Source: Strongylocentrotus droebachiensis | Taxonomy: Eukaryota > Echinodermata > Echinoidea > Camarodonta > Strongylocentrotidae | Length of the DNA: 64,000 nt | Assembly (NCBI GenBank): GCA_035222895.1 | Contig: JAVYIG010005376.1 | Coordinates: 62,001-126,000 of the forward strand | Direction: 5' to 3' | In this document: positions 32,546 to 43,600 of the stretch, piece after piece | Layout: every line of letters starts with the position of its first letter | Numbering within the stretch: the stretch's first letter is position 1 | Notes under the pieces: generated by a model | Seen by the model: the letters and a program-made list of their open reading frames with translations, nothing else | Databases searched by the model: none | Told to the model about the DNA's origin: nothing | Program-made: the position numbers and the translations under genes

Positions 32546-33139
32546 CTCTGGCTCATTTCGTTATGGAATAAATTGGTGTACGTTTCAGAACAACATATGT
32601 TGCTATAACAACGGATGATGGAGAGAAGGATGAGACTGACACCCATTAACAGATGAAAAACGGGAGGAATGAGCTGGATCGTAGATTTAGTCGTCAAGTT
32701 ACCCCGTGCATCCCTTCACAAGGTAATTACTTTCGTTAATGTTTTTTTCTTTTAATTCTTATGGCTCGTTCACATGTGAAGCGGTTTTAGTTGTAACGTA
32801 CGTGTAATTGGATTCGCAACTGCGCGCGACAAAGGACGTACGTTCTCAACATAAATTGAAGTAAAAGCGTCACACTTTTTTTCTAGTCTGAACTACGCTC
32901 TTGTAAGTTTTTATTGACTTGATAAAATCTCTGACGTGGTCGGTGACGTATTGGACAAGAAAACATGGACTTGCCCTTGAACGAAAGTTGCTATTGGTGG
33001 TCCGATTGCATTGATTGTTCGAGACTTGTCTGACCGTTTTAACAACATTGATTATGCAAGATGAAATTTTTTGAGAATAAACATGAAATTAAGTTAAGAG
33101 TCATAAGCACATCAACTTTATCAATTACGCAACAAAAAT

Positions 33140-33430
33140 CATGACATTTAAGGCCATTTTTAAAATTCTTTCTATTCTTTTCTATTAAAGTATGAATGGT
33201 TGTAAAAGAGCATCCTTGGAACTACTTTGGTATTAAATAGTGTATTGTGCAAAATAGTATTCTTACATGATAACAAAAGAACCAGGGAACCTTTCACTAC
33301 AACATGGCAATATCCCAATATATTTGGCAGTTCTCCATTTTTTCGTTATAAACTTTTTTGACACGAGACGAAATATTAGCACGAAAATCAACACTAGGTG
33401 ATCAAGTTTTTTTTTATGATCTACAAAATT
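33140..33430 (+). repeat. Proto-satellite locus: diverged monomers plus spacer
   Basis: Contains a diverged pair of the 47-bp satellite monomers (CTTTTCTATTAAAGTATGAA, then GTAAAAGAGCATCCTTGGAA, then CTACTTTGG). A spacer follows (ACCAGGGAACCTTTCACTAC, then AACATGGCAATATCCC) that matches the spacer at 61087-61255. Left flank collinear with 39285-39315 and 40545-40620. Confidence 0.75.
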
Positions 33431-34648
33431 ACAAAAATAATATTGCGTCTTTCAAAACATAATTGTTTTCCCCCTTAAAACAATTAAAATTATATGTGCA
33501 GTGCAGCAGTATCGAGGAATCGGATTATAATAATGTACACAACTATCGTGTCTTTCATGACATAAAAAAGTGTTTCTTTTCCAATTAAAATAGTAAAATT
33601 AAATGAGCATTGCTGTATACAGGACATAGATTATAAATTAATGTACCCAGCTCTTATCATACCTTTATTTCTGTGCTAATTCTGGCAAGCACCAATTATA
33701 ATACCGTAACTTCTCTTCATTAGTATTATAATTGATGAGTGTAGTCATCTATATGTATTATCAATCATTCTTAATTTATATTTTAATACGAGAAATGGGG
33801 AGAGGCTTGAAAATGCTCACAAAGCCTCCTCAAATCAACTGAAGCGTTGCCCGACAAAAAAAAGTACATTTTCCAAATTGCCTTTGCTGTAAAAATGATT
33901 AATGATACAAATACAAAAATAATATTGTGTCTTCCATGACATAATTGTTTTCCCCCTTAAAACAATTAAAATTATATGTGCAGTGCAGCAGTATCGAGGA
34001 CACCGATTATAATAATGTACACAACTATTGTGTCTTTCATGACATAAAAAAGTGTTTCTTTTCCAATTAAAATAGTAAAATTAAATGAGCATTGCTGTAT
34101 ACAGGACATATATTATAAATTAATGTACCCAGCTCTTATCATACCTTTATTTCTGTGCTAATTCTGGCAAGCACCAATTATAATACCGTAACTTCTCTTC
34201 ATTAGTATTATTAGTATTGATGAGTGTAATAATCTATATGTATTATCAATCATTCTTAATTTATATTTTAATACGAGAAATGGGGAGAGGCTTGAAAATG
34301 CTCACAAAGCCTCCTCAAATCAACTGAAGCGTTGCCCGACAAAAAAAAATACATTTCCCAAATTGCCTTTGCTGTAAAAATGATTAATTGTTGTCAAGCG
34401 ATTATTTGCACGATTTTGGCTGTTCCATGGTTATATTGACCAAGCTTATGAAAAGCTGTTTTGTATTTCATTTGCTTGGCAAAATTCCACAAAGTGAATG
34501 TTCCAAGAAAGTTAAGTAAAATGAAGTTGCTGATATGTGCTAAAGTATACAACGTAACCAGTCGGTTGAATTCAAACTATCTTTCATGGTTGAAGAGCGT
34601 CAGTGAATAAATGGTTGAGATCTTAATTACAAATAACTTTGAAATTAT
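33419..34648. repeat. Dispersed intron repeat, tandem copies 2 and 3
   Basis: Two copies in tandem with a 482-bp step (landmark TTGTTTTCCCCC at 33463 and 33945). The second continues collinear with 27440-28125 to about 34648. Confidence 0.75.
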
Positions 34649-35270
34649 GTTTCTCAAGAAATATGAAAAAGGTGAGGAAAAAAAATATGAAAATATTCAA
34701 AGCTGTCATCCACTTCCATCCGCTTTCATCCGCTAGGCTTCCGATGAACACCCGTTTAACATCCCTGCTACATACTACCCACGTCCGTTATTTTCCGTTC
34801 TGTTTTCGCAAATTTTGTCCATTTCTAGAGCGGATGAAAACGGATGGAGCCACACCCGAAATTTTGCTCGTCCGCTGTGTCCGTTATGCATACGTTTTGT
34901 GTCCATCAGCCAGTGGGACCGGGCCATAAGGTGGCTAGTTGCTTCGAGTTATGAGTGCAGCGCGAGCTTGTTACGAGTAATGCGAGAATATTACGAGTGT
35001 AGGCGAGTTTACCTCGAATTACAACGAATCGGGGAATTTTTTTGAACATGTTCAAAATTTTGGAACTGATCGCGACTTCGAGGAGAGTCTTGGAATGTTG
35101 TAAAGAGTTACGCTAAGCCATACCGAATTGTTCGCGAGTTATTGCGAGTGCCTCTTTGAGGCAACTCACCACAACTCGCCATAACTCGCTTATACAACAG
35201 AGCCCTGCTATATGACGGTTTCTAGGAACGGGGCCCTGCAGTCTGTACTTAACCGGAAGAAGAAGAATAA
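34649..35270. other. Unassigned sequence with GCGAGT-type short repeats
   Basis: No gene. Many CGAGTT/AACTCG words in both orientations (34940-35190) suggest a palindromic or degenerate repeat. Confidence 0.3.
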
Positions 35271-35274
35271 GAAG

Positions 35275-35488
35275 CACTATGAACATGACTGACAAAGAAA
35301 GCGGACAAAATATACAGTTCCTCAGGTAGACAAAGGAACATCCCTTCACTGCTATTATGTAAAAATGTGTTGAACAGGTGTCACATGCATATTCACCTTT
35401 TTACATAATAGCAGTGAAGGGATGTTCCTTTGTCTACCTGAGGAACTGTATATTTTGTCCGCTTTCTTTGTCAATCATGTTCATAGTG
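35275..35488. mobile_element. 214-bp CACTA-ended hairpin MITE
   Basis: About 90-bp arms beginning CACTATGAACATGA and ending TCATGTTCATAGTG, with a loop of about 30 bp. Flanked by AAG (35272-35274, 35489-35491). The paralogous site near 29636 is uninterrupted. CACTA ends with a 3-bp duplication are typical of CACTA/EnSpm elements. Confidence 0.75.
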
Positions 35489-37191
35489 AAGTATGCATGA
35501 TACAGAGGCCTTGAATATCTCTCTCTCTCTCTCACCATCAATCTCTCTCTCTCTCTTTTGTTTTCTCTCTCTCTCTCTCTCTCTCTATCTCCGATATTAT
35601 AAAACATGCACATTTTAACGGGGCTTCATGAAATATTCTGCTGTTCCTATTAGCCGTACTAAATTAATTAGTCTTCATTATTATTCCCAATCGATGTTTC
35701 AAATTTTGCTCTTTTTCTCCCCCCTCCCTTTCTCTCTCTCTCTATCTCTATATATCCCTCTCTTTTTCTGTACTCTCTACACCCACTCGTTTCACGGTCT
35801 AGAAATTTATCTTCGTTTTCATTTCCAATACACTTGTACAAAAAACGAGAACACCGCGCTCCGACTCAATGAATTTACCCATATTTTTGTGTATCTGTAT
35901 ATTATATCCAATTAATTGAGCGCACACAACAACAATGCTATAGTAAATTTCTGATGGAGCCACCCCAAAACCCAAATAAATATTTATGAAATGAAATTAC
36001 AGGCAAACCATCACGCCATCACCTTTTGGTTACAATGTGCTTCTAGGAGCATGAAATTAGGATCGACAATATCAAATGAAAGTGAGGACTCAGTACATAT
36101 ACGCTGTTGCCCATTAGGTTGGAATATTTTGTCTTACTTATTTTCATTTAAAGCCCCACTGTCCTACTTGTAGCTACTTGCTTCCTCTATATAGAAAACT
36201 TCCCCAATCGGTGCCTGTTGGTCCCCCATGATCCTCTCTTATGTTAGTTGAGAGCTGAGTTAATGAGATAGCCACCTGTCAGTGACCTCGTTGTGTGGTC
36301 TAATCCCTTCTGGCCCAGTAGTCTTGACGGTCTTTAAATGAATAACGATTAGATCATCCTTATTCTCACAATCATTTCATGAAAAGAGGTAAGAAAAATG
36401 CATTCTAACTTCATGGGCATCCGTGTAGTTTCCTGACGTATTTGATGACAATCATTATTTTGTCTAGAGCTCCAGAGCTAGAGGATTTACTTTTAATGAT
36501 TATTCTGATATATAAAATGATATGAAGTACATCCAATCAAATGATAGGTTGTAAACATTTATGTGGCTAGGTATTTATTTATCTTAACTAGACTGAACTG
36601 TCTTTAGACACGGTTAATGACATATAATTGATTGTATTCCCGTTTAAAAGTTTTAAGAAAATGGATCCAACCTGATAATTACATTTGAAATTAATCCTTT
36701 TTTTTGTTGTTGGTCGTTTTAAATTCATCCTCAAGTCTAATTTTATCATTGTCCTAATTGTAAATATCTTATCATCTTCATATAACCTGTAAACGTAGTT
36801 AAAACCAAAAAAATTATGCAAGTTGCGAGCAACTTGTTCAGTGGACATGCTGCTTACCTATATTCATGATAACTGGGGTGCCGCAAGAAAATGTTAGTAA
36901 CATAACAACATTTTATTTAGAAAACGTTGATTTTGTGAAAAACAAATATCAGAAACGGTTGGAGTATGTAATTTCATAACAACAAAATATTTTAAAGATA
37001 ATGAAGTGTCTTTCTTCCTCGCTCACTGACAATATTTTGACAGCAATTAGGCGTCCGAATATATATTATACCTTCAATTTCGAAACTACATTGTTACCAC
37101 ACTCTTTACATTTAGGAACATATTAATAAATAAGGGCAAAGAGAGGCCCGCGTATCATCATATTCGTGTATCAAGGTCATGTGCCGGCATG

Positions 37192-37344
37192 CGTTATTTT
37201 TTCTCCGGCACAGATTGGGGTTAGGTGCGTGTTGAGCCTATGGGGAAAGTTTAGGGTTAGGGTTAGGGTTAGGGTTAAATCAAGAACTCTATTTTTTTAA
37301 AGCCCCAATCTGTGCCGCAGAAAAAAATGACGTTCCCGGCATAT
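37192..37344. mobile_element. Inverted-repeat element enclosing telomere-type repeats, copy 2
   Basis: Duplicate of 31671-31823 at offset 5,521 bp, carried by the segmental duplication rather than by transposition. Confidence 0.55.
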
Positions 37345-37873
37345 ACAGTATCGTTTCTAGTGTGTCGATTACTGTAACTAACTTTTTACCATTTTGAAAA
37401 TGTCTTCTCCTTTTTTATTCTTGCTCGTTCGCTAAATTAAGAAACAAATGTGCCCATTATTGTGTATATAGCACTTGACGAGCGCCAGAGTGATGCAAAA
37501 TAAAAATTTCTGTGAAGAATTTGGGATTGGGAGAAACTTTTCAATTCTTAAAAGGGTACCGTGATTAACAAAAAGTTGAAATAACGCTGCTCCAGAGAAA
37601 ACAGCTAGAGAGGATAAGGAAGAGAAAAAGATTTACAAGCAAGAAGAAAGAGGAGAAAACGTTCATCAACAAGTCATTTTGCACATTGATAATTTTGCAA
37701 AAAAACAAATTTTCATGTACCGTTTAAATGATCACAAAGAGGTAGCATTTGCAAAAATTCGTTAGAGAGAATTCCTAAGCTTGGGTCCAGTGAAAAAAGA
37801 AAGAATGTAAGTAAGACGACGAGCAATTGTCATCAGATCTTCGTTTACCACCGATAAATTCAATATTTCTTAC

Positions 37874-37952
37874 CTATAACAGCTCCAGTCTGGGTTTCTA
37901 ATAAGCCGTGAATGATAAAGATGGTCATGATTGTCTTCCACTTTGAATCCAT
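37874..37952 (-). CDS. Gene C candidate exon 1 (distal copy): signal peptide
   Basis: Identical to 32353-32431, including donor and upstream sequence, and carried on the segmental duplication. It could be an alternative first exon and promoter of gene C, or a stranded copy. No second lectin or PAN exon lies between the two. Confidence 0.5.
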
Positions 37953-38066
37953 TGTAATCCTGTTTCTTGTAAATGAAACAACAGCTTTAAAACCAATCCT
38001 GAGATGCAGTCGTTTTCTCTACCTATGATCCGTAAACTAGTAATTCAGTTAAACTGCATGCCTATA
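37953..38066 (-). promoter_or_regulatory. Conserved upstream block of gene C, distal copy
   Basis: Duplicate of 32432-32545. A second promoter for gene C is possible. Confidence 0.35.
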
Positions 38067-38389
38067 CTCTGGCTCATTTCGTTATGGAATAAATTGGTGT
38101 ACGTTTCAGAACAACATATGTTGCTATAACAACGGATGATGGAGAGAAGGATGAGACTGACACCCATTAACAGATGAAAAACGGGAGGAATGAGCTGGAT
38201 CGTAGATTTAGTCGGCAAGTTACCCCGTGCATCCCTTCACAAAGTAATTGTGAAGCAGTTTTAGTTGTAACGTACGTCATGTACGTGTAATTCGATTCGC
38301 AACTGCGCGCAACAAAGGACCTACGTTCTTAACATAAAATAAAGTCAAAAGCGTCCCACTTTTTGTCTAGTCTGATCTACGTTCGTGTA

Positions 38390-39144
38390 AAGCTACACCC
38401 TAAAGTAGCCTGCTCGGCACGGGCAGCGAGTTTGTAGCCAATTTCGATCGGGCACCGCTTGTTTTTAGGGCGTCGCTCGGACGCCGCTAAAGTTTTAGCG
38501 CGGAGTTAAAATTCGGCGGCGCCTGCTTCCTTTTCACTCGCCGCCCAAAATACTCTCGGTGGCCGGGCGGTCGCCTCCCGGGCACTGACCTAGTCGAGCT
38601 TTCGCCGTCGAGCGATTTAGGTCAAACATCGAATCCGCTAAGGCAAAGGCTCCCGATGTGGTCGCCGCCCAGTCGCTGCCCGGTCGTCGCTGAGAGATCA
38701 TTCGGTCACTGGGCGGCGAGTTAAAAATCGGTCGGCAGCCCTTGACCTCGCAGCTTTGATTTTTGACCTATATCGCTCGACGGCGAACGCTCGATTAGGC
38801 CGGCGCCCGGGCGGCGACCGCCCGGGCACTGAGCGTATTTTGCTGCCCCGCCGATCACCGGCCGGCCGCAGGGCAATTTCTTTAAATCAGCCGGTGGCCG
38901 ATGGGAGACCGCTTGGAAATCGGTGGGTCATCAGCGGTCCGGAGAAGTTCCCCGATTTCGCCCAGTTTGACCTAAAATCGACCAACGACCGACGGGAAAT
39001 CGACAGGGCACCGCCCGGGCATCGCTGGGGCTCTACAGCCTGCTCGACTTCTCCAAAAAAATCGTTGGGCGATGCCTAAATTCCAGCGGCGATCGAGCAG
39101 GCTACAAATTGGTCGGTCGCCGCTCTGAGTTGTGACCATAGCTT
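38390..39144. mobile_element. 755-bp GC-rich inverted-repeat element
   Basis: Sits between TA dinucleotides (38388-38389, 39145-39146), with ends AAGCTA and TAGCTT. Inner inverted repeats GTAGCCTGCTCG (38406) and CGAGCAGGCTAC (39094). Copy 1 near 32905 lacks it. Composition is far more GC-rich than the surroundings; its 107-aa open frame is a composition effect. Confidence 0.65.
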
Positions 39145-39315
39145 TAGTCTTTATTGACTTGATACAATCTCAGACGTATTGGACAAGAGAGCATGGACCA
39201 ACCCTTGAACGAAAGTTGCTATTGGTCGTCCAATTACATGCTTAAGACTTATCTGACCGTGTAAGCAACATTGGTTAAGCAAGATGGAAGTTTTGAGAAT
39301 AAACATGAAATTATG

Positions 39316-40540
39316 TTTAATAAAATTTAAAGAGTAGACAACGATTTAAAATGGTTTATTGACAGGCTGACAAAATGTAGGTCAAGAGGTTGTTTACATT
39401 TTTGAGGGAAATTCACGCGCTAGGAAATGTAATACTTTGTATTACATTTGAAGGAAATGTACAAGCGTATGTACGCTTATGAAGCAAGCGCAGAAAATAC
39501 CGCCAGCAAATTAAAAATAGCACGAAGGGGCTTTCATTCTAGTTATGGCTTTCATTTTGAATGGACAAGAAGAAAAATTTACGGAGTCTAAAACATTCCC
39601 ACCACCTCCCCATTATCTCCACCAATAAAAGTATTTTTAGTATATTAGTGGCATAAATTAAGTATTGCTTGGTGGTTCGAAGTAGCCAAGGTATACGTAT
39701 TAGTACGGAAAGGATTTAGGGTTTCAGGTATGAAAGGTACGGATAGGGTTTATGTAATAAATTGGTCAGTGTTTTATGAAGTTAATGCAGAGCCGGGGGC
39801 ATTTGGCCTGGTCGCACATCAAGCGTCGTGCACAAAGAAAGTGGGCCGTAGGGGAATTTTCCCATTGGGTTTCGCCCCTACCCGGTTTTGTATGGGTAAA
39901 TCACTAATCACATGGTACTGATAAGTTTATTGATCAATAATTGTCATCCGATAATTTTCGACCCCACTCAATTTTTACATGCGAGGGGGTTGCCAATGTA
40001 TATTCAGTCGAATTTGTTCGCATGTCAATTCTTAGTTTTCCGGCCCCCATTCGATTTGAATGCGGGGGGGGGGGGGGGACCTAGTTGTACCTACACATTT
40101 TCAAACTCAGGGTGTCACGCTTTAATCTTAGGCATCATCCGATCTTACAGGCGGAGAGGCTGGTATATATATACATCTATATTCTATAACTTTAGGCATC
40201 ACTCGATTTTATAGGCGGGGGGCTGATATAATGACTTAATGTATATAAGTTTAGCCTAGGCATCACTCGATTTCATAGGCGGGGGGCCTAGCATGCATCA
40301 CTCGATTTTATAGGCGGGGGGCTGATATAATGACTTAATGTATATAAGTTTAGCCTAGGCATCACTCGATTTCATAGGCGGGGGGCCTAGCATTTGTAAG
40401 CATTTTTTATGATTCAATATATCTGTGTTATTTTGTTATGACACCCAGAAAATCAAAATGTGCAAAATAAGCGTCCATCTCAAAATGTTAATAAAGCCAC
40501 GACATAAACGCAAATTTGGTTGTTTGTTATTTTTGTTAGC
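39316..40540. other. Insertion in segmental duplication copy 2
   Basis: Absent from copy 1 near 33090. Contains no recognisable gene. It holds a G-run (about 40064-40078) and a local tandem repeat near its right end. Borders are approximate. Confidence 0.45.
40193..40395 (+). repeat. Tandem repeat with CATCACTCGATTT motif
   Basis: Units with GGCATCACTCGATTTYATAG followed by GCGGGGGG recur four times, in an approximately 100-bp alternating pattern, with a diverged unit upstream (about 40130). Confidence 0.7.
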
Positions 40541-40614
40541 CGTGAATAAAGTCTTAAGCACATTAACTTAATCAAAATATGTGCAGCAGAAATCATGTCA
40601 TGTAACGCCATTTT

Positions 40615-43600
40615 TAGATTTTTGGAACTACTTTTCTATTAAAGTGGAAAAGCTGTAAACGAGCATCGTTGGCACTACTTTGTTTTATTAAAGTCTGTAT
40701 GGTGTAAAACAGTATATCCGTGAAACTACTTTTCTATTAAAGGTTGAACGGTGTAACAGGGTATTATTGGAATTACTTTTCTACCTAAGTGTGTATTGTG
40801 CAAAAGGACATCCTTGGTATGGTGCGAAAGAGTATGCTTTAATACATGGCAAATGGTGTAAAAGAGCATCATTGGAGCTACTTTTCTATTAAAGACTAAA
40901 TGGTGTATAAAAGAGAATCATTGGAGCTACTTTCTATTAAAGACTAAATGGTGTATAAAAGAGCATCATTAGAGCTACTTTTCTATTAAAGACTAAATGG
41001 TGTAAAAGAGCATCATTGGAACTACTTTTCTATTAAAGACTAAATGGTGTATAAAAGAGAATCATTGCAGCTACTTTTCTATTACAGACTTAAATGGTGT
41101 AAAAGAGCATCATTGGAGCTACTTTTCTGTTAAAGACTAAATGTAAATGGTGTATAAAAAAGCATCATTGGAGCTACTTTTCTATTAAAGACTAAATGAT
41201 GTAAAAGAGCATTATTGGAGCTACTTTTCTATTAAAGACTAAATGGTGTATAAAAGAGAACCATTGGAGCTACTTTTCTATTAAAGACTAAATGGTGTAA
41301 AAGAGCATCATTGGAACTACTTTTCTATTAAAGACTAAATGGTGTATAAAAGAGAATCATTGGAGCTACTTTTCTATTACAGACTTAAATGGTGTAAAAG
41401 AGCATCATTGGAGCTACTTTTCTGTTAAAGACTAAATGTAAATGGTGTATAAAAGAGCATCATTGGAGCTACTTTTCTATTAAAGACTAAATGATGTAAA
41501 AGAGCATTATTGGAACTACTTTTCTATTAAAGACTAAATGGTGTATAAAAGAGAATCATTGCAGCTACTTTTCTATTACAGACTTAAATGGTGTAAAAGA
41601 GCATCATTGGAGCTACTTTTCTGTTAAAGACTAAATGTAAATGGTGTATAAAAGAGCATCATTGGAGCTACTTTTCTATTAAAGACTAAATGATGTAAAA
41701 GAGCATTATTGGAGCTACTTTTCTATTAAAGACTAAATGGTGTATAAAAGAGAACCATTGGAGCTACTTTTCTATTAAAGACTAAATGGTGTAAAAGAGC
41801 ATCATTGGAACTACTTTTCTATTAAAGACTAAATGGTGTATAAAAGAGAATCATTGGAGCTACTTTTCTATTACAGACTTAAATGGTGTAAAAGAGCTTC
41901 ATTGGAGCTACTTTTCTATTAAAGACTAAATGGTGTATAAAAGAGCATCATTGGAGCTACTTTTCTATCACAGACTAAATGGTGTAAAAGAGCATCATTG
42001 GAGCTACTTTTCTATTAAAGACTAAATGGTGTATAAAAGAGAATCATTGGAGCTACTTTTCTATTAAAGACTAAATGGTATAAAAGAGCATCATTGGAAC
42101 TACTTTTCTATTAAAGACTAAATGGTGTATAAAAGAGAATCACTGGAGCTACTTTTCTATTACAGACTTAAATGGTGTAAAAGAGCATCATTGGAGCTAC
42201 TTTTCTATTAAAGACTAAATGGTGTATAAAAGAGAATCATTGGAGCTACTTTTCTATTACAGACTTAAATGGTGTACAAGAGCATCATTGGAGCTACTTT
42301 TCTATCAAAGACTAAATGGTGTATAAAAGAGCATCATTGGAGCTACTTTTCTATTAAAGACTAAATGATGTAAAAGAGCATCATTGGAGCTACTTTTCTA
42401 TTAAAGACTAAATGGTGTATAAAAGAGAATCATTGGAGCTACTTTTCTATTACAGACTTAAATGGTGTAAAAGAGCATCATTGGAGCTACTTTTCTATCA
42501 CAGACTAAATGGTGTATAAAAGAGCATCATTGGAGCTACTTTTCTATTAAAGACTAAATGATGTAAAAGAGCATCATTGGAGCTACTTTTCTATTAAAGA
42601 CTAAATGGTGTATAAAAGAGAATCATTGGAGCTACTTTTCTATCAAAGACTAAATGGTGTATAAAAGAGCATCATTGGAGCTACTTTTCTATTAAAGACT
42701 AAATGATGTAAAAGAGCATCATTGGAGCTACTTTTCTATTAAAGACTAAATGGTGTATAAAAGAGAATCATTGGAGCTACTTTTCTATTACAGACTTAAA
42801 TGGTGTAAAAGAGCATCATTGGAGCTACTTTTCTATCACAGACTAAATGGTGTATAAAAGAGAATCATTGGAGCTACTTTTCTATTAAAGACTAAATGGT
42901 GTATAAAAGAGCATCATTAGAGCTACTTTTCTATTAAAGACTAAATGGTGTAAAAGAGCATCATTGGAACTACTTTTCTATTAAAGACTAAATGGTGTAT
43001 AAAAGAGAATCATTGGAGCTACTTTTCTATTACAGACTTAAATGGTGTAAAAGAGCATCATTGGAGCTACTTTTCTATTAAAGACTAAATGGTGTATAAA
43101 AGAGCATCATTGGAGCTACTTTTCTATTAAAGACTAAATGATGTAAAAGAGCATCATTGGAGCTACTTTTCTATTAAAGACTAAATGGTGTATAAAAGAG
43201 AATCATTGGAGCTACTTTTCTATTAAAGACTAAATGGTGTATAAAAGAGCATCATTAGAGCTACTTTTCTATTAAAGACTAAATGGTGTAAAAGAGCATC
43301 ATTGGAACTACTTTTCTATTAAAGACTAAATGGTGTATAAAAGAGAATCATTGGAGCTACTTTTCTATTACAGACTTAAATGGTGTAAAAGAGCATCATT
43401 GGAGCTACTTTTCTATTAAAGACTAAATGGTGTATAAAAGAGCATCATTGGAGCTACTTTTCTATTAAAGACTAAATGATGTAAAAGAGCATCATTGGAG
43501 CTACTTTTCTATTAAAGACTAAATGGTGTATAAAAGAGAATCATTGGAGCTACTTTTCTATTAAAGACTAAATGGTGTAAAAAAGCATCATTGGAACTAC

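Larger units (their letters stand above)
30777..33430. repeat. Segmental duplication copy 1, main part
   Basis: Near-identical to 36292 onward (offset 5,521 bp between about 31600 and 32700). Includes the gene C first exon, the telomere-repeat element and, at its right end, the proto-satellite. Confidence 0.85.
35491..38390. repeat. Segmental duplication copy 2
   Basis: Duplicate of about 29641-32900, lacking the hAT-type MITE; includes the distal copy of the gene C first exon. Confidence 0.85.

Noticed and set aside
38756..39079. 107-aa Arg/Pro-rich open frame
   Set aside because: Lies inside the GC-rich mobile element, has no relatives among the gene copies, and is expected from GC-rich composition.
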